Positions 11,534-22,477 of a stretch of 64,000 bases of DNA are shown here, piece after piece. The stretch is from NCBI RefSeq assembly GCF_000001735.4, contig NC_003075.7:745001-809000 (forward strand), in the 5' to 3' direction. This DNA comes from Arabidopsis thaliana. Taxonomy: Eukaryota > Streptophyta > Magnoliopsida > Brassicales > Brassicaceae. The first letter of the stretch is position 1. Each line of letters starts with the position of its first letter. Made by a program: the position numbers and the translations under genes. The notes beneath the pieces are model-generated. The model ran no database searches, was not told where the DNA came from, and saw only the letters and a program-made list of their open reading frames with translations.

Positions 11534-13364
11534 ATGGCGCAGAAACAACAGACCCTTCACCAACAACGACCATTCTCTTCTTCTCCTCGTTCTTATTCTT
11601 CAATCTCAAACCGTCCCATCTTTCTCCTTAGCCGCAACGGTCTCCTCCTTGTCCTTCTCGCTCTCTTCCTTCTCCTCGGTGTATTCTTACCTTGGCCCGG
11701 ATCTCCTTTGTTGCTATTTCCGAACAAAGTCTCTTCTCCTTCTTATGCTTCTTCTTTGTCTCCGCATGCCAAATCTGAATGGCGTAACTATACCCTTGCT
11801 CAGGCAGCTAAGTTTGTCGCCACGAACGGCACTGTGATCGTCTGCGCCGTGAGCTCACCATTCTTGCCTTTTCTCAACAACTGGTTGATTAGTGTTTCTA
11901 GACAGAAGCATCAAGAAAAAGTCCTTGTGATCGCTGAGGATTACATTACTCTGTATAAAGTCAACGAAAAGTGGCCTGGCCACGCCGTTCTTATTCCTCC
12001 AGCGCTCGATTCTAAAACCGCATACAGTTTCGGTTCCCAGGTAAACTTTTCCCCTTTGAGATATCTTTAGCTTTCAGTTACTGAGATCTAGCTGGAAATG
12101 GCTTATATACTCGCAATGAGTAGATTGGCTAATGTGACTTGCATATATTACTATAGATACCATTACATTTTGGTCATGGGATTCCTTAACCACGCCTTCA
12201 TCATACTTAGATCTTGGATGTTCTTGATTAGCTCTGAGTGATTACTGGGATCATAAAATTGAGTAGTCTATAAGATTTTTGTTTTGAGAAGTGTTTAGTA
12301 TTAAATTATGAGGTTCCAACACAAAACCAATTGACAATGAATGGATTGGTCCATATCCTTTTCTATGTGGTACACTTTAAGATCTTTGCCCAGTTTCCGA
12401 TGTGGGACATTATTCCCAAATGGTTGATCCTCTAATAAAATAACAAAAGATGGTCAACCTGTGGATGTAGTAGCAGTCATTTTTCTTTCGGATCTTGATC
12501 AAATCCAAATGATTATGTATCCCCTGTTTCTTTGTAATGAAAACATATATTTTCACTAATTTACTCATCATATCCGACTAGGGTTTCTTCAACTTCACAG
12601 CTCGAAGGCCACAACATCTCTTGCAAATTTTGGAGCTAGGTTACAATGTTATGTACAACGATGTTGATATGGTTTGGTTGCAAGATCCATTTCAGTATTT
12701 GGAGGGAAGCCATGACGCGTACTTTACGGATGATATGCCTCAAGTATGTGAATTCGTCACCCATCTTTGGAAAATTTAGAGTGTTTTATTTATCTCTTAT
12801 TTCCGGGTTGATTTTGGTGCCAGATAAAGCCTTTGAATCACTCTCATGATTTACCAGCGCCGGATCAAAACGGAGAGACTTATATATGTAGCTGCATGAT
12901 TTACTTGCGACCCACGAATGGTGCAAAGCTTCTAATGAAGAAATGGAGTGAGGAACTTCAGTCCCAAGCTTGGTCTGAGTCCATCCGTTTTAAAGCAAAT
13001 GATCAGCCTGCTTTTAACTTGGCACTTAACAAAACAGCCCATCAAGTTAGTTTTTGTGTCCTCCACGTTCCATTTCTTCAAAATCAACGCATAGAATCTT
13101 CTTATATACTTATGAGTTATAAATGTTGGATTGTGATCTTTTGTTCTGCAGGTGGATCTCTACTTGCTTTCTCAGGTAGCTTTTCCAACAGGAGGATTGT
13201 ATTTCAATGATGCGGCATGGGTTAAAGAGACAAAGGGGAAACATGTCATAGTCCACAATAACTACATTATCGGTTACGATAGGAAAATGAGACGGTTCCA
13301 AGATTATGGTCTATGGCTAGTCGATGATCATGCTCTCGAGTCTCCATTAGGGAAATTGCAGTAA
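11534..13364 (+). CDS. RGXT2: Rhamnogalacturonan-II alpha-1,3-xylosyltransferase 2 (GT77)
   Basis: Golgi type II glycosyltransferase that transfers xylose from UDP-xylose to fucose during synthesis of the pectin RG-II (function from published work on the family). Exons: 11534-12040, 12582-12743, 12824-13045 and 13152-13364, all phase 0, giving 367 residues. The N-terminus is a short Ser/Gln-rich cytosolic tail followed by one hydrophobic anchor (about residues 34-58, GLLLVLLALFLLLGVFLPW). The DxD motif for metal and nucleotide-sugar binding is in exon 2 (YNDVDMVW). Exon 3 contains ETYICSCMIYLRPTNGAK. It pairs with RGXT1 8 kb downstream: exons 2-4 are nearly identical and intron positions are the same. 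The number 2 versus 1 follows protein length (367 against 361) and gene order as remembered (At4g01750). Confidence 0.95.
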
Positions 13365-14130
13365 ATTCGAATGGCTAAAGAAAGATAGATCCATTGAGTA
13401 AATTCCTTAGAACTTTTTGGGATCTTTAAAGGTATGCGTGAGTGTTATATTACATATGACTAATTCATTATGACTTGAGTTTTGTTAATCCAGTTGTAAT
13501 GTTTAGTAGAAACAGAGGAAAACAGGGTCCAGTTGTACATTTTGGTCTTGAGTAAACAAATGAGATTCAAGATGTATGTCTTGACGTTATATGAACACAT
13601 GACAAGCACTACTTAAATACTACATATGACAAGCATTCATTATCAAACAAGCACTACTTAAATACTACATATGACAAGCATTCATTATCAAACAAGCACA
13701 TGACTCAGACAATAACTAATCTGGCTTTTATTTGTTTATTATTCAATGATTTAGACTTTAAAGAACATCACAAAAACAAAGATGCGAAGAGGTAATAGTC
13801 ATAGGTTTTAGATGGAGACTTTTAGATTATCCAGTGATAAACTCAGCTTTCTCATAACCATCTCCATTCTCTCTGGGATACAAAATGCCAAACTGTATTC
13901 AAATAACAATAAAAATTCAACCTAACTGAAAAAAAAACAGAGATAAGTAAGATTGCAAGAGATAAGTAAGATTGCAAAAGTTAAGATAAAAATGCCAAAC
14001 TCTCTTTATCTAAAGAAAAAAAATTGAGATTGCAAGATTCTTAGATAATGCATAAAGAAAGCAACTCATAAGGAAAATGTACATGTAAAGAGATAAGTAA
14101 GGCTTCAAAATGGGGTTTAACGATCAATCT
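13365..14130. other. Intergenic between convergent RGXT2 and DC1 genes
   Basis: Holds the two 3' UTRs. A 45-bp unit is tandemly repeated at 13602-13700. A 19-bp unit containing GATAAGTAAGATTGCAA is repeated twice around 13940-13978. No gene seen. Confidence 0.7.
13602..13700. repeat. 45-bp tandem repeat, 2.2 copies
   Basis: Units begin ACAAGCACTACTTAAATAC at 13602 and 13647, with a partial third unit at 13692. The two full copies look identical, so the duplication is recent. It sits in the 3' flank of RGXT2. Confidence 0.9.
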
Positions 14131-16134
14131 TCACTTTGCTCGCCAAAGCCTTTTGAAACTCTCTATGCAGTCCAGAGAACAAAAGTATGGATCTGAGGTT
14201 CCAATCTTCTTTAAGATAATAGGGGGAATGCAATGCGACTTACAGTGCCTGCAAATTGGGCGAGAAATACTATTATTGAGCACCACTTCATATGATATGT
14301 TCCATAGCTCTATTGTGCTTTTTGGTATGAGCCCCATAAAGTCTCCAAGCACACACCATGTATGCAAACTTGCCCGATGATCTTTACATGTGTAGAACCA
14401 TGTGTTTGGATTGGTTTCCTTTTCACAAATGTCACACCAATATTTTCCACTTGCCTTTTCACCATAGCATAGAGAAAGAGGTTGGTCTTCAATTCTATGC
14501 TTTACCACTTGTGGAAAAGTGGCGCAACCAAAATCCAAGATAAACCCACAATTGTCTTCAATGCATCTAAGCACATGATAGCTCCTCTCGTTACAGCCAC
14601 TGCATACTTCATCATCCTCAGGTGAAATGCAATATAACGGATGATGAGGATGACTTGGATGGATAAATGGCTCAGAAAATGAACCACAAAGGACATCTAA
14701 TTTTGTATCCTCATGCTCGTATCTAAAACCATTGAAAATTTTGTGACAAGCACTACACCCGAAAATATTAACCTCGCTAGTGACTAAAGCAAGCCGTTCA
14801 TTGTGTAGCACATGCCATTTCCTTCTAGGAAATCCAGCGCAATTTTGGTGGAGGATGAAATCGCAATCCATACAGCCATAGAAGGATTGAGGAGAGATGG
14901 GGTGGTTGCATGCATTGCACCGCTTGTTCACCTCACACATAAGGCCATTAACATTGAGCCTCATGTAATGCTCTTTGTGGCTGAAATGTTGTATTGTGTT
15001 GTCATCTATTACCACATATGGCTCTATATCTTCTATTTCTTCAGGTACTCCTTCAAGTTCCTTCCCATTCCACACATCTTCTCTAGTAGCACATTTTGAA
15101 TGAGCGATATAGGTCGAACACCGTTGACAAGAATAACCCCCACAAGTCCAGTCCACCTTCTGGCGACAAACTCCACATACAGAATTCACAATACCAATAA
15201 GAGAAGTTCTAGAAATACGATGATCATGCCGATTGATGTTAATGAGGCGTGGAAGACCAAAACAATCTTTGTGGATCAAGAAATCACATTGAAAACATGC
15301 GTAAGGGCTTCGATCTCCATTCAGCCCGCAAGCATTACATGTAAAAAAAATGAGCCTTGGGAGAAGATTGAGTTGATGATCATGAGTTTTCAAATCCAAA
15401 ACAGATTTTGGTGGTGGATTTAAAACACAACGCATATCCAAGGTAAAGTTACAAGAAGAGCAGTGATAAAACAATTTATCATCAATCTTTCTTCCGCAAA
15501 GACGACATTTTCCATCAGAGTAGTCTGGTGGTTGACCCATGAGGAGCTTAAGAGGGTGCAAGGAGTGGTAAGAGTGGTTTACCTCTAAAGGATGTTTTAC
15601 TTCCTCCGATGAGGAGTACCTTACGCAATCCACATGGAACTTTGAATCACATTCATGACATTCGTAAGGAAACCCATAACCAATCTTCCCACATTTAGCA
15701 TCACAATCAAACTCGACCCGATCTTTGAGAAGGTTGAGCTTGTGGCTATGCATCTCGGGAATGTCAATAACCTCTAGTGGTGGATACTTGGCACAGTGTA
15801 AATCCATGTCGAAGTCACAGATCTCACAACGATAGAATAGATCCCCGATGTTCTTTCCACATAAATCACAACTGCGAACTACTTTAAGCCAATGTTGGCG
15901 CTGAAGACGAGAAAGAAAACCAAGCCGAAGAGGGTGATTGGAATGAAATGGATTTTCAATGCATTCAGAGGCCTCGTCACCACATTTCTTGTGGACGAAG
16001 AAATCGCAGGTTGTGCAATAGTAGCCATCACTGATAGCTTCCAAACGCTCACAACAATCACCTCTCCTCAAATCATTACAAGGCATCATAAGATGCTCGT
16101 GGATCAACGGTACTGACACTCCATCAGAGTCCAT
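14131..16134 (-). CDS. Cysteine/histidine-rich DC1-domain protein (intact paralogue)
   Basis: Single-exon gene of 667 residues, MDSDGVSVPLIHEHLMMPC to SFKRLWRAK. It has about nine Cys/His modules, for example CDLCGKNIGDLFYRCEICDF (near residue 90), CRLCGRKIDDKLFYHCSSC, CGVCRQKVDWTCGGYSC, CNACNHPISPQSFYGCMDC and CDICEKETNPNTWFYTC. Each is followed by the H..C spacing of DC1 domains. These bind zinc; the family's cellular role is poorly defined, with links to redox and stress signalling. It is the inverted duplicate of the gene at 8422-10456 and gives the reference frame for judging that copy's break. It lies between RGXT2 and RGXT1 on the opposite strand and matches the place of At4g01760. Confidence 0.93.
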   Translation of the reverse strand: MDSDGVSVPLIHEHLMMPCNDLRRGDCCERLEAISDGYYCTTCDFFVHKKCGDEASECIENPFHSNHPLRLGFLSRLQRQHWLKVVRSCDLCGKNIGDLFYRCEICDFDMDLHCAKYPPLEVIDIPEMHSHKLNLLKDRVEFDCDAKCGKIGYGFPYECHECDSKFHVDCVRYSSSEEVKHPLEVNHSYHSLHPLKLLMGQPPDYSDGKCRLCGRKIDDKLFYHCSSCNFTLDMRCVLNPPPKSVLDLKTHDHQLNLLPRLIFFTCNACGLNGDRSPYACFQCDFLIHKDCFGLPRLININRHDHRISRTSLIGIVNSVCGVCRQKVDWTCGGYSCQRCSTYIAHSKCATREDVWNGKELEGVPEEIEDIEPYVVIDDNTIQHFSHKEHYMRLNVNGLMCEVNKRCNACNHPISPQSFYGCMDCDFILHQNCAGFPRRKWHVLHNERLALVTSEVNIFGCSACHKIFNGFRYEHEDTKLDVLCGSFSEPFIHPSHPHHPLYCISPEDDEVCSGCNERSYHVLRCIEDNCGFILDFGCATFPQVVKHRIEDQPLSLCYGEKASGKYWCDICEKETNPNTWFYTCKDHRASLHTWCVLGDFMGLIPKSTIELWNISYEVVLNNSISRPICRHCKSHCIPPIILKKIGTSDPYFCSLDCIESFKRLWRAK

Positions 16135-16409
16135 GGTCGTATAACTTGAGATTGGGAAGAAAAAAGAAGAAATGTTGGATCTGAAATCTCAAAGCTCCTT
16201 TTCAAGTCTCTTTCTCTCTCTTTTCAAAAGTCCTTGTTAATCTAAAAAATGCTCCACTTAGAAGTCCTTGTTAATCTCGAAGATGGTCTCACAAAAATCT
16301 TATAATATGTTTTATATGTACGTGATGACAGAAGATTTTTTTTAAAAATAATATAACTAGATTAGACTCGCGGACACTGCGGAACTTTCCATCCATATAT
16401 GGATATTAA

Positions 16410-17811
16410 GACCAAGTCCATCGATAGTTTTTAGTTGGTTTCTAAGAGAATAGTGGGCCTAAATTAAATAAAAATTCAACAATAATTGTAGGAACGTTCC
16501 TAAAATTAGGTTTTTGGAAACTCATTAGAAACGCATACGTGGCTAATTGTGATAGATTGTTTGGTTTAAACAAAAGGAAAATTTTCTTGCTTTCTCTTTT
16601 GTTTGGTTTCTCCGTCGACGATACCAAAGGCGATTCAACTTGATTTGTTTGATCCAGCGTTTTGATCATGAAATCGGGAGAGCAACCACATATACTCAAT
16701 ATACAACCGCCAGAATGATGATCGACGATGAGATTGTTCACCAAATCAACTTCAAACCGGATCTTGTGGTTATATTGTTGAATTCTTTGTAACACCAGGA
16801 GCTTCTATCATGTGACTATCTCATGAGTTCTTACCAAGAGGTAGAATCCAGCTCTGTCTCAAGTATATCTCTTTTAATGCACTTGGAGTTTTCTGAAATT
16901 TTTGCTCAAAAAACATGGTTGTGGCAAAACAGAGCCTTTATCTGACATAGAGATGGCGCTTAAGAACAAGCTAATAAATGATATGTTGTCTTAAGTTTTA
17001 GTTTCTATCTGAATGTTGCATGTTTGGTCAGAATGTACTTCACCTTCTAGTATTTCGGCTTTAAGTTTTAGCTTCTAGTATTTCGGCTTTTAGTATATGT
17101 GTAATAACTTTGAGACTGAATGTTTGGTCTGAATGTTTGTGTTTGGTCTGAATGTTTAGTCTGAATGTTTTCTGTTTATGGATTAATGAGATGAGTATTT
17201 GTGTTTGGTGAGTATTTGTGTTTGGTGAATGTTTGGTCTCAATGTTTTCAGTTTATGGATTAATGAGATGAGTATTTGTGTTTGGTCTGAATGTTTGTAG
17301 TTTACGGTTTTGTTTCATCTGTTAATGTCATGATTTGCTTCATTTTGCAGGACTGGGAAGAATAGAAATTGTGCCAACATCAATTGTGGAAGATACCAGA
17401 TTCTTTAAATGTATGTACTGTTGTGAGTTTTATCGATTAATGAGTTTGGTCTGAACTTAACCATATCCATTAATGAATGAATGTATGTGTTTGGTCTGAA
17501 CTTAACCATATTGATTAATAGATGAATGTGTGTGTTTGGTCTGAACTCAACCATATCGATTAATAGATGAATGTGAGTGTTTGGTCCGAACTTAACAATT
17601 TTGGTTACAATCGAGTAATGAGTTTTATTTCATGAGTTTCATCTATTAACTTATGTACTTAACCATTTTTTATTTTTTTTAAGAAACCCTCTTAAAAATT
17701 CCACCATTGAACCATAAAAATTATAAAAAACTCTAAACTACAAAACTATCAAAATTAACTAATAAACAATTCGAAGAAACTCATATTAAAAACCAACCAA
17801 TGTGGATGCTC
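16410..17811. mobile_element. Putative non-autonomous PIF/Harbinger-like DNA element
   Basis: The right end, read on the minus strand, is GAGCATCCACATTGGTTGG, and the left end starts GACCAAGTCCATCGATAG; both are followed by similar GTTTTTA...GTTTCT tracts, an imperfect terminal inverted repeat. Each end is flanked by TAA (16407-16409 and 17812-17814), fitting the 3-bp TTA/TAA target duplication of this superfamily. No transposase ORF is visible, and the middle is filled with TTTGGTCTGAATG-type repeats. The boundary call is inference from weak TIRs plus the matching trinucleotide, which could occur by chance in AT-rich DNA. Confidence 0.4.
17446..17597. repeat. 45-bp minisatellite, 3.4 copies
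   Basis: Units begin TTGGTCTGAACT at 17446, 17491 and 17536, and a partial unit begins TTGGTCCGAACT at 17581, so the period is exactly 45 bp. Units differ at only a few bases. Shorter related TTTGGTCTGAATGTTT repeats fill 17020-17310. Confidence 0.9.
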
Positions 17812-18892
17812 TAAGTAAGCATAAAGAAGAACTATCACGTGTACAGCTTAAAGTCTTAACCCGCAAATTTCTCTAGCTTATCGTGGTTGATTCACTTCAT
17901 CTTCCCTTTCACATTTGAGATATCACTGCTTTAATTTCCTGAAATCTAGTTGAAAATTGCCAGATTTGTTAAGTTTTATGAAGTTCTAACTCAAAACCAA
18001 AATAAACTGATCAATATGTTCTTTATATATTGTTTTTGGTCCGATCGCACTTTAATGGGATTTTTTAACAGGTTTACATCATACTTAGATCTTGGATATT
18101 CATTGATTAGCTCTGTTTGAGCTGTGTTTAGTACATGTTGAAGCAAAAGTGGTCCAATACAAATTCTGAATTAAACTTAATTTTGTTAAGTTGACTCCAC
18201 ATTTTATCAATTTTTTTCTTGACTAACGTGAATTTTTCGTGTGTGTTAAATTACCTTAATTATATTGATTATCAAGTATCAATGGTGCAACTGGTAAAGG
18301 CAAAGTCTACAAATCGTCTTTTTGGTCTCAGCAGTTGATCATTGGGATAGACAACTTCTGATTTATTAATGGTTAATCAAAGTATCTTTTTATTGGAAGG
18401 TAATGGAGAAGTTCACGATAGGTCTTATATGAGTTTTGCTAGTTTTGTGTGTAATACTTAAAGTTTAACAAAAAAAATTATCGCTGTTAAATGTCATTTA
18501 GAATTTTTTTTAGAAAAGAAATAGAAAAAACTTAAAAGGTAGTACATACTCTTTATGTAAGAAATAAATATTAAATGTTATAAAACAATTTAACAAATGG
18601 CGTGATTATGTGAGTTATAAATTTGATATTTTTTGTTTTCAACAAATTTTTAGTCTTGTACATTCCATTTTATCAAAGAATTTAATTCTACACACTTGTT
18701 TTTATTGATGATATCTAAATTCTAAATAACAATTATTTAGTATTAAAAAAAGGAAAAACATAATTCTTCCATGATGCGTTAAAATTCTTAAAATATAATA
18801 TAGGTATTCAAAAATTTATTCTTATAAGCTCATCATTTTTTCCATTTTTTATGTTTTTATTTAACAAATGAAAACACTATATTATAGATGAT

Positions 18893-19140
18893 AAATATAA
18901 TTTTATCCAATTAAATTAATGTTAAATAAATTATATTTTTATTTTAAATTTCAATGTCCCGTTTTAATTAGTATTATTATCTATAATAAATGATTTTAAA
19001 AAATAATAATTCATGCTAAATATAATGTTATCCCATCAAATTAATGTTAAATAAATTATATTATTATTTTAAACTTCAATTAACTTTTTAATTTAGTATT
19101 ATTAGCCATAATAAATGTTTTTCTTAAAAAACATTAATGC
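18893..19140. repeat. Imperfect 125-bp AT-rich tandem duplication
   Basis: The phrase TTAATGTTAAATAAATTATA occurs at 18916 and again at 19041, with similar flanks on both sides, including a TAGTATTATTA..ATAATAAATG end. It lies inside the segment that separates RGXT1 from the conserved part of its promoter. Confidence 0.75.
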
Positions 19141-19210
19141 ATACAAAATTTAATTGACCAACAACACATGTAAAAATAAATTTGTTAATTTTTTTTTTAA
19201 TTAAGGGAAC

Positions 19211-19330
19211 AAAATGGATATATAACTTAGTATATGCAGATTTTTTTTTTTTAGAAAATGACAGCCATCAAAAGGCGCGCAGCCAAAATGGATATATAAC
19301 TTAGTATATGCAGATTTTTTTTTTTTTTTG
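19211..19330. repeat. Direct repeat, period 74 bp
   Basis: About 42 bases beginning AAAATGGATATATAACTTAG and ending in a T-run occur at 19211 and 19285. The copies are identical apart from T-run length. Confidence 0.85.
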
Positions 19331-19563
19331 CTTTTTTATCTCTTTAAGAAGAAAAAAAAAGTTAAACATTTTCTCAACATGTAAACATCTGATCGACAGA
19401 CTTGACATATGACACAATCTTATGAATTAACCATATTTTATATAATAAAATAGAAACTATTTTCTTTGTTACAAACTTTTCATTTATATATTTCCCCACC
19501 TTTGAATCTGATCCAAACTTGTAAAATTTTCTCCTCAAATTTTGTTGCTCTACTGCTACAACA

Positions 19564-21596
19564 ATGGAGCAGAAACAACATATTCTTAAACAAAGTACAT
19601 TCTCTTCCTCTCCTAGTTCTTATTCTTCAATCTCAGACCGTCCCATCTCTCTCCTTAGCCGCAACGGTCTCCTCCTTCTCCTTCTCGCTCTCGTCCTGCT
19701 CCTCGGTGTACTCTTGCCCTGGCCAGGATCTCCCTTATTCCTGTTTCCAAATAGACTTTCTTCTTCTTTGTCACCGTCTCCGCAGTCCAAATGGCGCGAC
19801 TATACCCTTGCTCAGGCGGCTAGGTTCGTGGCCAAGAATGGCACTGTGATAGTCTGCGCCGTGAGCTCACCATTCTTGCCTTTTCTCAACAACTGGTTGA
19901 TTAGTGTTTCTAGACAAAAGCATCAAGACAAAGTCCTCGTGATCGCTGAGGATTACATTACTCTGTATAAAGTCAACGAGAAGTGGCCTGGCCACGCCGT
20001 TCTTATTCCTCCAGCGCTCGATTCTAAAACCGCATTCAGTTTCGGTTCCCAGGTAAAGTTTTCACCATTGAGATATCTTTAGCTTTCAGTTCATGAGATC
20101 TAGCTGGAAATGAGTAGATTGATTCATGTTCTTGATCATACTTAGATCGTGGATGTTCTTGACTAGCTCTGAGTGATTACTGGGATCATAAGTTTGACTA
20201 GTCCCTAAGATTTCGGTATTGAGTGTGTTTAGAGTACATTCATGGTTGATCCTATTAAAAAAAGGACAAAAACTGGTCAACTTGTGGATATAGTAGTAGC
20301 TACTAGTAGAGGCTCAAGGGTCAAGGCTAACTAAAAATATGTGGCCTTTTTTTTAGTTTATTTATTTACTTTCTTTTGCATGGTTTTTTTCTTCATTTAA
20401 GATAGCTTTTTATTATTAAAGTGTTATTGACAATTTTAACAAAATCTGATTTTTCACATCTTAATTTTTTCATCGTTTTCCCAAAAATAATTTTATAACA
20501 TCTTTTACGTGTCATATTAGTGTAAATATGTATACATTTCTTACTGTTTAGGTTTGTTCTTTTTACGCAGTTTTCCAAAAGTAAAAAATAAAGATAAAAA
20601 AATCTAAGCATACCGTTTACTTATAGTGGTTAGAGAGTAAAAGTAAAATTAATTTAACTATAACTAAACAAAACAACTTTTATAAAATTGTGGCCTTCAT
20701 TTTGAAAAAAAAAGATTGGTGGTCTAGGGCCATTGCTTTTATTATTTCTGTGTGTGAAGAAAACTTATGTTTTCACTAATTTACTCATCATATCCGACTA
20801 GGGTTTCTTCAATTTCACAGCTCGAAGGCCGCAACATCTCTTGCAAATTTTGGAGCTAGGTTACAATGTTATGTACAACGATGTTGATATGGTTTGGTTG
20901 CAAGATCCATTTCTGTATTTGGAGGGAAGCCATGACGCGTATTTCACCGATGACATGCCTCAAGTATGTGAATTCTTCACACATCTTTGGAAATTTAGTG
21001 TGTTTTATTTATCTTATTCTCGGGTTAATTTTTGTGTCAGATAAAGCCTTTGAATCACTCTCATGATTTACCACATCCGGATCGAAACGGAGAGACTTAT
21101 ATATGTAGCTGCATGATTTACTTGCGACCTACGAATGGTGCAAAGCTTCTAATGAAGAAATGGAGTGAGGAACTTCAATCCCAAGCTTGGTCTGAATCCA
21201 TCCGTTTTAAAGCAAATGATCAGCCTGCTTTTAACTTGGCACTTAACAAAACAGCTCATCAAGTATGTTTTTGTTTCCTTCATGTTCTATTTCTACTTTA
21301 TCTACTTATTAATGTTGGATTTATGGTTTTTCTTTTAGTCTCTTTGGTAACTTTGACTTGTTTTGTGATCTTTTGTTCTGCAGGTGGATCTCTACTTGCT
21401 TTCTCAAGTAGCTTTCCCAACAGGAGGATTGTACTTCAAGAACGAGGCATGGGTTCAAGAGACAAAGGGGAAACATGTCATAGTCCACAATAACTACATT
21501 ATCGGTTACGACAGGAAAATGAAACGTTTCCAAGATTACGGTCTATGGCTTGTCGATGATCACGCTCTTGAGTCTCCATTAGGGAAATTAGAGTAA
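19564..21596 (+). CDS. RGXT1: Rhamnogalacturonan-II alpha-1,3-xylosyltransferase 1 (GT77)
   Basis: Same Golgi pectin enzyme class as RGXT2. Exons: 19564-20052, 20802-20963, 21041-21262 and 21384-21596, all phase 0, giving 361 residues. There is one hydrophobic anchor after a short Gln/Ser tail (GLLLLLLALVLLLGVLLPW), a stem that is six residues shorter than in RGXT2, and the DxD motif YNDVDMVW in exon 2. Exons 2-4 differ from RGXT2 at only a handful of residues, for example FLYLEG for FQYLEG and RKMKRF for RKMRRF. First introns have diverged in length (749 against 541 bp). Its proximal promoter is separated from the part shared with RGXT2 by roughly 1 kb of AT-rich sequence, so regulation may differ between the two copies. 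Matches At4g01770 as remembered. Confidence 0.95.
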
Positions 21597-22477
21597 ACTC
21601 GAATGGCTAAAGAAAGATAGATCCACTGAGTAAATTCCTTACAATTTTGGGGATCTTAATTGTGAGGTTATATATGACTAATTCGTTATGATTTGAGTTT
21701 GGTTAATCCAGTTGTAATGTTTAGTAGAAAAAAAAGAGGAAAACAGGGGAAATTCAGAGATAGTCAAAGTTTCGCGACAGACAAATTTTGGTCTGTATGT
21801 AGTAAACAAATGAGACTCAAGATGTATGTCATGACATTATTTGAATCACAAAGAGTTGACTATACTTATTACATGGAAACAAACAGATGCAAAATGACAA
21901 CATGTCAAGCACTACTTAAATAATAGTTTACTCGAATAAGCACATGACTCCCAACTAATTAGACCTTTTATTTATTTAATGGTTTATGATTTAGATTTTA
22001 GAGAACATAAGATAAAAAAAATCATAAGCTAACACTAATTTAATGTATCGTATGTTCACATAGACTAAAATTAACGTACTAATATAGACATGTTGTCAAT
22101 ACTATAACCATCATATTTTAGTATACCATTCGTCAGAATCCAGTAAAACCAAACGTTAAACCCGGAGTTGACCAAAAAAATTCAAAAATATTTAATAAAA
22201 TTAATTGTGATAAAAATATAATATTAAAGAAAATTACATCAAAACCTGCTCTGTTTGATTCTCGGTTTTGTTTCCGGTTTAATCTGGTTATGGCGTTGAT
22301 TTGAATTTGATGGGAGGCACTAGGCAGTTAGCCTTAGTTTGGTTTATTGGTATTCGAATTCAAATTGGAATTGAGTACTAAAATGCTCTGTTACTCATTT
22401 CTGCATCTCGAGTTGTTATGGATTAGGTTACGAAATGTTCAATTTCGTTTGGTCTAGTTCGGTTCGTTTCGTTTGGT
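21597..22477. other. Intergenic between RGXT1 and the IDN2-like copy
   Basis: RGXT1 3' flank, similar to that of RGXT2 for the first 200 bp or so, then AT-rich sequence. The short repeat TTCGTTTGGTCTAGTTCGG occurs twice around 22443-22485, at the junction where homology to IDN2 begins. No gene seen. Confidence 0.6.

Larger units (their letters stand above)
16135..19563. other. 3.4-kb repeat-rich intergenic region upstream of RGXT1
   Basis: No protein gene supported. Contents in order: DC1 gene leader (16135-16230); a probable 1.4-kb DNA transposon (16410-17811) that includes tandem repeats; sequence related to the RGXT2 promoter (about 18075-18475); an AT-rich segment absent from the RGXT2 promoter (about 18480-19460); then the RGXT1 leader. 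The ORF 16442-16795 on the minus strand shows no recognisable domain. Confidence 0.65.

Noticed and set aside
13602..13700. Regularly spaced 45-bp direct repeats as a CRISPR-like array
   Set aside because: Units are contiguous with no unique spacers, and the genome is plant nuclear. It is a simple tandem duplication.
16442..16795. 117-codon minus-strand ORF upstream of RGXT1
   Set aside because: No recognisable domain, low-complexity composition, and it lies inside a probable transposon.
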